This document shows, piece after piece, positions 60,437-64,000 of a stretch of 64,000 nucleotides of DNA (positions are counted from its first letter, which is position 1; each line of letters begins with the position of its first letter). The DNA is from Streptomyces sedi (GTDB lineage: Bacteria > Actinomycetota > Actinomycetes > Streptomycetales > Streptomycetaceae). Made by a program: the position numbers and the translations under genes. The DNA lies in the NCBI RefSeq assembly GCF_006335015.1, contig NZ_VDGT01000014.1:1-64000 (forward strand). Direction: 5' to 3'. Below the pieces are notes generated by a model. That model searched no databases. It had not been told where the DNA came from and saw only the letters and a list, made by a program, of their open reading frames with translations.

Positions 60437-62785
60437 ATGACGGATCGGCAGTCGGCGGGGGAGGGCGCGTCCGGGGCGCGGGGGCTCGAAGGGACGGAGC
60501 CCGCCATGGAGTTACTGGTCCACGGCGTCGGCGGCGCCACCCCGCAGGAGATGCTGGAGGACGCCCGCACCACCCGGATCACGGGCGACGCGACCGCCAG
60601 CGTCCACCGCAGAACGGACGACCTGGACGACCGGCCCTGGGACGACGCGCGCCCCGTGCGCGAGGCGTACTCCTGGTCCAACCTCACCTCGGGGAACGGC
60701 ACTCGGGCGCTGTGGCTGCTGCTGCTGCCGTTCATGATCGTCAACGTGGCGCACTGGATGCGCCCCTCGGGCCGCACCGGGGAGCGCACCAACCGCCACT
60801 ACGACCTGCTGGTGCGGCTGACCGCGCTGTCCCTCACCGTGCTTCTGACCGCCGGCGCGTGCGCCGTCTCCCTGGACCTGATCGCCTGGCAGTGCGCCGG
60901 CGTGGAGTCCTGCGCGACGAGCGCCGCGTGGATCGAGCCGTGGGCGACCGACCCCTGGTGGGGGCAGCCCGGCCGGCGGCTGCTGCTCGGCAGCCTGCTG
61001 CCCGTGGCGCTGCTCGTGCTGCTGTGGTGGCTCTCCCACCGCACCTGGAGCGCCTACGAGTCCGCCTCCCCGCCGGTCAGGCCGCGCACCGACGGCGACG
61101 ACGCGGCGCTGAGCCTGCCCGGCTTCTGGTACGGCAGGGTGCTGGTCGCACGGCTGCGCGCCGGGCACACCGCCGCCGGCCTGCTGACCGTCGCGACCGC
61201 CCTGGTCTATGCCACCGGGGTCCACGACCGGGGCGCGGAGGGCGACCCCATGGTGGCGGGCGTCGGGCTGCTGCTGACCGCGTTCACCGTCGCCGGGTGG
61301 CTGGTGCTGCTGGTCCAGCAGATCCGCCACGGCCGCAGCGAGAACGAACGCGACGAGCGCCCCGAGCCGCCCGCCGCCCGCGCCCTGCCCTGGGGCGCGA
61401 TGGCGCTGCTGGTGCTGGTGCTGGCGCACACCGCCTGGAGCCGCCCCGACTGGTCCAGCTCCGGCCGACTGCCGCTGGGCAGCGAGGTGTTCCCGGCGCT
61501 GGTCGTCGCGCAGGGCGTGCTCGTGGTCGCCCTCGCCTGGGTCGCGTTCCGGCTGCACCGGCAGGCCCGCGACGGGGAACGCGGCGTGCTGCTCGGGCTC
61601 GGCGGCGCCGCCGTCGCGTTGCTCGCCTGCGCGCTGGGCGGCGTCTTCACCGGCGGTGTGGCGCAGCGGATCGCCGACTGGCTCGATCCGTCCGCCGCGC
61701 CGGGAGCGCCCGAGGCGCGGATCGCCGGACCGCCGGTGATGCTCAGCTGGGAGGCGGCGGCGATCCCGCCGCTGCTGCTGGTGGTGGTCGTCCTCGCGCT
61801 GGTCGCCGTGGGCCGCGTGGTGCGCCGGCGCGACGAGCTGGCCCCCACGGTCAGGGACCGCTACCCCGACGAGTCCTGCGCGCCGGACACGGACCGCAGC
61901 CGCCGGATCGCCTCGGCCACCGCCCGCGCCGAACTCACCGAGTCCGCCGGGCCGTTGGTCGGCTGGATCGCCGGAATGAGCCTGCTGCTCGGGTTGGGAA
62001 CGGTGGCCGGCACGCTCACCCGCGAGACCCCGTCCGAGGCTGCCGACGGCGGCCCGGCCGTCCTGGAGGCCGTCGCCGACGCGTGCCAGGCGCTGGGCTC
62101 CTGGCTCATGGGCTTCGGCGTGATACTGCTGCTGGCCCTCGGCCGCCGCGCCTACCGGGACGCCGGCGCGCGCCGCACCATCGGCATCCTGTGGGACGTC
62201 GGCACGTTCTGGCCCAGGGCCGCGCACCCGTTCGCACCGCCGTGCTACGCCGAGCGCGCGGTGCCGGACCTGTCCTGGCGCATGGGCACCTGGATCGACA
62301 CCACCGGCGGGCGACTGGTCATCTCCGGTCACTCCCAGGGCAGCGTGCTCGCCGCGGCGGCGGTCTGGCAGCTGGACGCCGCGACGCGCAGCCGCATCGC
62401 GCTGCTGACCCACGGTTCACCGCTGGAACGGCTCTACGGGCGGTGGTTCCCCGCCTACTTCGGCCCGCAGGCGCTGCGCGCGCTCCACGGGGACGTGCCG
62501 TGCTGGCGGAACCTGTGGCGCGAGACCGACCCCATCGGGGGGCGGGTCCGCGTCGCGGAGGGCGAAGAGACGGCGGTGGACCGGCCGGCGCTGGCCGACC
62601 CGATGCACTACGGCCGGAATCTGCGCTCGCCGCTGCCGGAGCCGATCCTCGGCCACGGGGACTACGCGGCGGACCCCGCGTTCGCTGAGGAACGCGCCGC
62701 GCTGATGCGGCGCCTGCCGCTGGGCACGGCGCCGCTGCCGGCGCAGTCCGCCGGGCCTCTGGAATCGGCGCCGACGGAGCGGTGA
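60437..62785 (+). CDS. Large integral membrane protein with hydrolase-like GHSQGS motif
   Basis: 782 residues. The N-terminus contains LLVHGVGGATPQEML, which resembles a lipase/esterase oxyanion loop. About ten membrane segments follow, and then VISGHSQGSVLAAAAVWQ near residue 634, a Gly-His-Ser-Gln-Gly nucleophile motif. LLTHGSPLERLYGRWFP follows, and ILGHGDY near the end could give the catalytic His. The hydrolase halves are separated by the membrane domain. Function unknown; the motif suggests a membrane-embedded lipid hydrolase. Confidence 0.7.
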   Translation: MTDRQSAGEGASGARGLEGTEPAMELLVHGVGGATPQEMLEDARTTRITGDATASVHRRTDDLDDRPWDDARPVREAYSWSNLTSGNGTRALWLLLLPFMIVNVAHWMRPSGRTGERTNRHYDLLVRLTALSLTVLLTAGACAVSLDLIAWQCAGVESCATSAAWIEPWATDPWWGQPGRRLLLGSLLPVALLVLLWWLSHRTWSAYESASPPVRPRTDGDDAALSLPGFWYGRVLVARLRAGHTAAGLLTVATALVYATGVHDRGAEGDPMVAGVGLLLTAFTVAGWLVLLVQQIRHGRSENERDERPEPPAARALPWGAMALLVLVLAHTAWSRPDWSSSGRLPLGSEVFPALVVAQGVLVVALAWVAFRLHRQARDGERGVLLGLGGAAVALLACALGGVFTGGVAQRIADWLDPSAAPGAPEARIAGPPVMLSWEAAAIPPLLLVVVVLALVAVGRVVRRRDELAPTVRDRYPDESCAPDTDRSRRIASATARAELTESAGPLVGWIAGMSLLLGLGTVAGTLTRETPSEAADGGPAVLEAVADACQALGSWLMGFGVILLLALGRRAYRDAGARRTIGILWDVGTFWPRAAHPFAPPCYAERAVPDLSWRMGTWIDTTGGRLVISGHSQGSVLAAAAVWQLDAATRSRIALLTHGSPLERLYGRWFPAYFGPQALRALHGDVPCWRNLWRETDPIGGRVRVAEGEETAVDRPALADPMHYGRNLRSPLPEPILGHGDYAADPAFAEERAALMRRLPLGTAPLPAQSAGPLESAPTER

Positions 62786-63130
62786 CCTTGCCGGTCGGGG
62801 TGGGGTGTCGGGTGCGGCCTGGTGGGTGGTTGCTCGCGCAGTTCCTCGCGCCCCTGGTGGTGGTGGGCGTGTTCGTTGAGGTGCGGGTTCACGCTGGGCC
62901 GGTGACGGCCTGAGGGGCGCGGGGAACTGCGCGGTGCATTTGTGGCGGGGGTTGGTCGACTACTGACCTTGCCGGTCGGGGTGGGTTGTCGTCCGCGGTC
63001 TGGTGTGTGGTTGCTCGCGCAGTTCCCCGCGCCCCTTCACCGGCGGTGGGCGGCTTGAGGGGGCGCGGGGAACTGCGCGGTGCATTCGTGGCGGGGGGCA
63101 GGCGGCCACGGTTCCGCACCGGCAAGGTGG
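62784..63130. repeat. Two copies of dispersed hairpin repeat
   Basis: GACCTTGCCGGTCGGGGTGG recurs at 62784 and 62966, a period of 182 bases. The hairpin arms lie at 62831-62855 with 62913-62934, and at 63012-63036 with 63060-63081. The gap between the membrane protein and the AAA ATPase gene contains nothing else. Confidence 0.85.
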
Positions 63131-63148
63131 GTGGTCGGGCGGGGGCCG

Positions 63149-64000
63149 TCAGGGCAGGGGCGGCAGGTCCTGCGGGTGGAGGACGGTGAGTTCCTCCGTG
63201 CTGGGGTCGGGCAGCCGCGCCACGCGCCCCGCGTGGCGTTCCACCATCGCCTCGAACGTCTGCCGCGCCGTGCGCCCGTTGCCGAAGCTGGGGCCCCGGT
63301 CCATCGCCGTGAAGTGCTTCACCAGCGCGTCCTCGGTGCCCTCGCCCAGGTCGTACTCGTGCTCGCCGGACTGCTGGCGGACGATGTTCAGCAGCTCCTC
63401 GGGCGCGTAGTCGCCGAAGGCGATCGTGCGCGAGAAGCGGGAGGCGACACCCGGGTTGGTGGCCAGGAAGCGGGCCATCTCCTCGGTGTAGCCGGCGACG
63501 ATCACCACCACCGCCTCGCGGTGGTCCTCCATGAGCTTGACCAGTGTGTCGATGGCCTCCCTGCCGAAGTCGCGGCCACCGTCCTCGGGGGAGAGCGCGT
63601 ACGCCTCGTCGATGAACAGCACCCCGCCGCGCGCCCGTTCGAAGACCTCCTGGGTGCGGATCGCGGTGGAGCCGATGTGCTCGCCCACCAGGTCGACGCG
63701 GGAGACCTCCACCAGGTGGCCGCGTTCCAGCACCCCGAGGGAGGCCAGGATCTCGCCGTAGAGGCGGGCCACCGTGGTCTTGCCGGTGCCGGGGGAGCCG
63801 GTGAAGACCAGGTGGCGGCGGACGGAGGCGGCCTTGAGGCCGGCGGCCACCCGGCGGCGGCCCACCTCGATCATGTCGATCAGCGCCCGCACCTCGCGCT
63901 TGACGCTGTGCAGCCCGACGAGGTCGTCCAGCTCGGCCAACACCGTTTCGGAGGGTCGGTGTTCGGCGGGCTCCTCGCCCGCGGCTTCCGCGGACCCGGC
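63149..64000 (-). CDS. AAA ATPase, CbxX/CfqX type (C-terminal part, 5' end outside window)
   Basis: 284 residues visible; the frame is open through the right edge, so the N-terminus is missing. An AAA domain starts at ELDDLVGLHSVKREVRALID, with Walker A GSPGTGKTT, Walker B VLFIDEAYALSPEDG and a sensor region IVAGYTEEMARFLATNPGVA followed by SRFSRTIAF. The family includes the EccA-type ATPases of type VII secretion and CbbX. Nearby genes do not decide between these. Confidence 0.88.
   Translation of the reverse strand, partial: AGSAEAAGEEPAEHRPSETVLAELDDLVGLHSVKREVRALIDMIEVGRRRVAAGLKAASVRRHLVFTGSPGTGKTTVARLYGEILASLGVLERGHLVEVSRVDLVGEHIGSTAIRTQEVFERARGGVLFIDEAYALSPEDGGRDFGREAIDTLVKLMEDHREAVVVIVAGYTEEMARFLATNPGVASRFSRTIAFGDYAPEELLNIVRQQSGEHEYDLGEGTEDALVKHFTAMDRGPSFGNGRTARQTFEAMVERHAGRVARLPDPSTEELTVLHPQDLPPLP

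Overview
The window is a high-GC actinobacterial chromosome segment and almost certainly comes from Streptomyces or a close relative. Third codon positions are nearly all G or C. GTG starts are common, genes often overlap by a few bases, and an rbpA gene with a SigR-type promoter is present. An ABC sugar importer lacks its own ATPase, which is the Streptomyces MsiK style. No rRNA, tRNA, CRISPR array or insertion sequence was recognised.

Region 1 (about 1 to 28.4 kb) is a nonribosomal peptide (NRPS) gene cluster that runs off the left edge. Its leftward genes, in transcription order, are: a two-module NRPS ending in a thioesterase (15239-22570), an asparagine-oxygenase-type hydroxylase (14223-15239), a three-module NRPS (4523-14089), a diaminobutyrate aminotransferase (3198-4526), an ornithine-carbamoyltransferase-like enzyme (2191-3132) and a lantibiotic-dehydratase (LanB) family protein (<1-2050). 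Its rightward genes are an MFS exporter, an MbtH-like protein, the SbnA/SbnB pair that makes L-2,3-diaminopropionate (Dap), and two tandem LuxR-type regulators. Hand-extracted adenylation pockets suggest Asn, a Gln-like residue, a basic diamino acid, Thr and Asn. A working model is: AsnO-type hydroxylation of Asn, carbamoylation of Dap to a ureido amino acid, Dab supplied by the aminotransferase, and release by a thioesterase whose nucleophile is Cys instead of Ser. A LanB protein beside an NRPS with no visible ribosomal precursor peptide, together with the Cys thioesterase, is the most unusual part of the window.

Region 2 (28.4 to 50 kb) holds ordinary and accessory genes: a membrane acyltransferase, a secreted tripeptidyl-aminopeptidase-like lipoprotein, a large PAS/GAF/PP2C/ATPase sensor phosphatase, a sugar ABC importer with a divergent LacI regulator and palindromic operator candidates, an alanine/glycine:cation symporter, an enoyl-CoA hydratase/HIBYL-CoA hydrolase family gene flanked by TGACCA-rich DNA (including ten perfect 7-bp tandem repeats), a YciO/Sua5 protein, a GNAT acetyltransferase with a triplicated start site, a secreted cupin, an acyl-CoA dehydrogenase, an Lrp regulator and an amidohydrolase.

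Region 3 (50 to 64 kb) holds lipoprotein and mannosyl-lipid genes (lnt, ppm), fxsA, rbpA, a divergent YczE-like/MocR pair, a VOC protein, a family A DNA polymerase, a DeoR regulator, a large membrane protein with a hydrolase motif, and the end of an AAA ATPase at the right edge.

A dispersed non-coding repeat, built around inverted arms of GCGCAGTTCCCCGCGCCCC type, occupies the larger intergenic gaps at about 24.0, 34.8, 50.4 and 62.8 kb.
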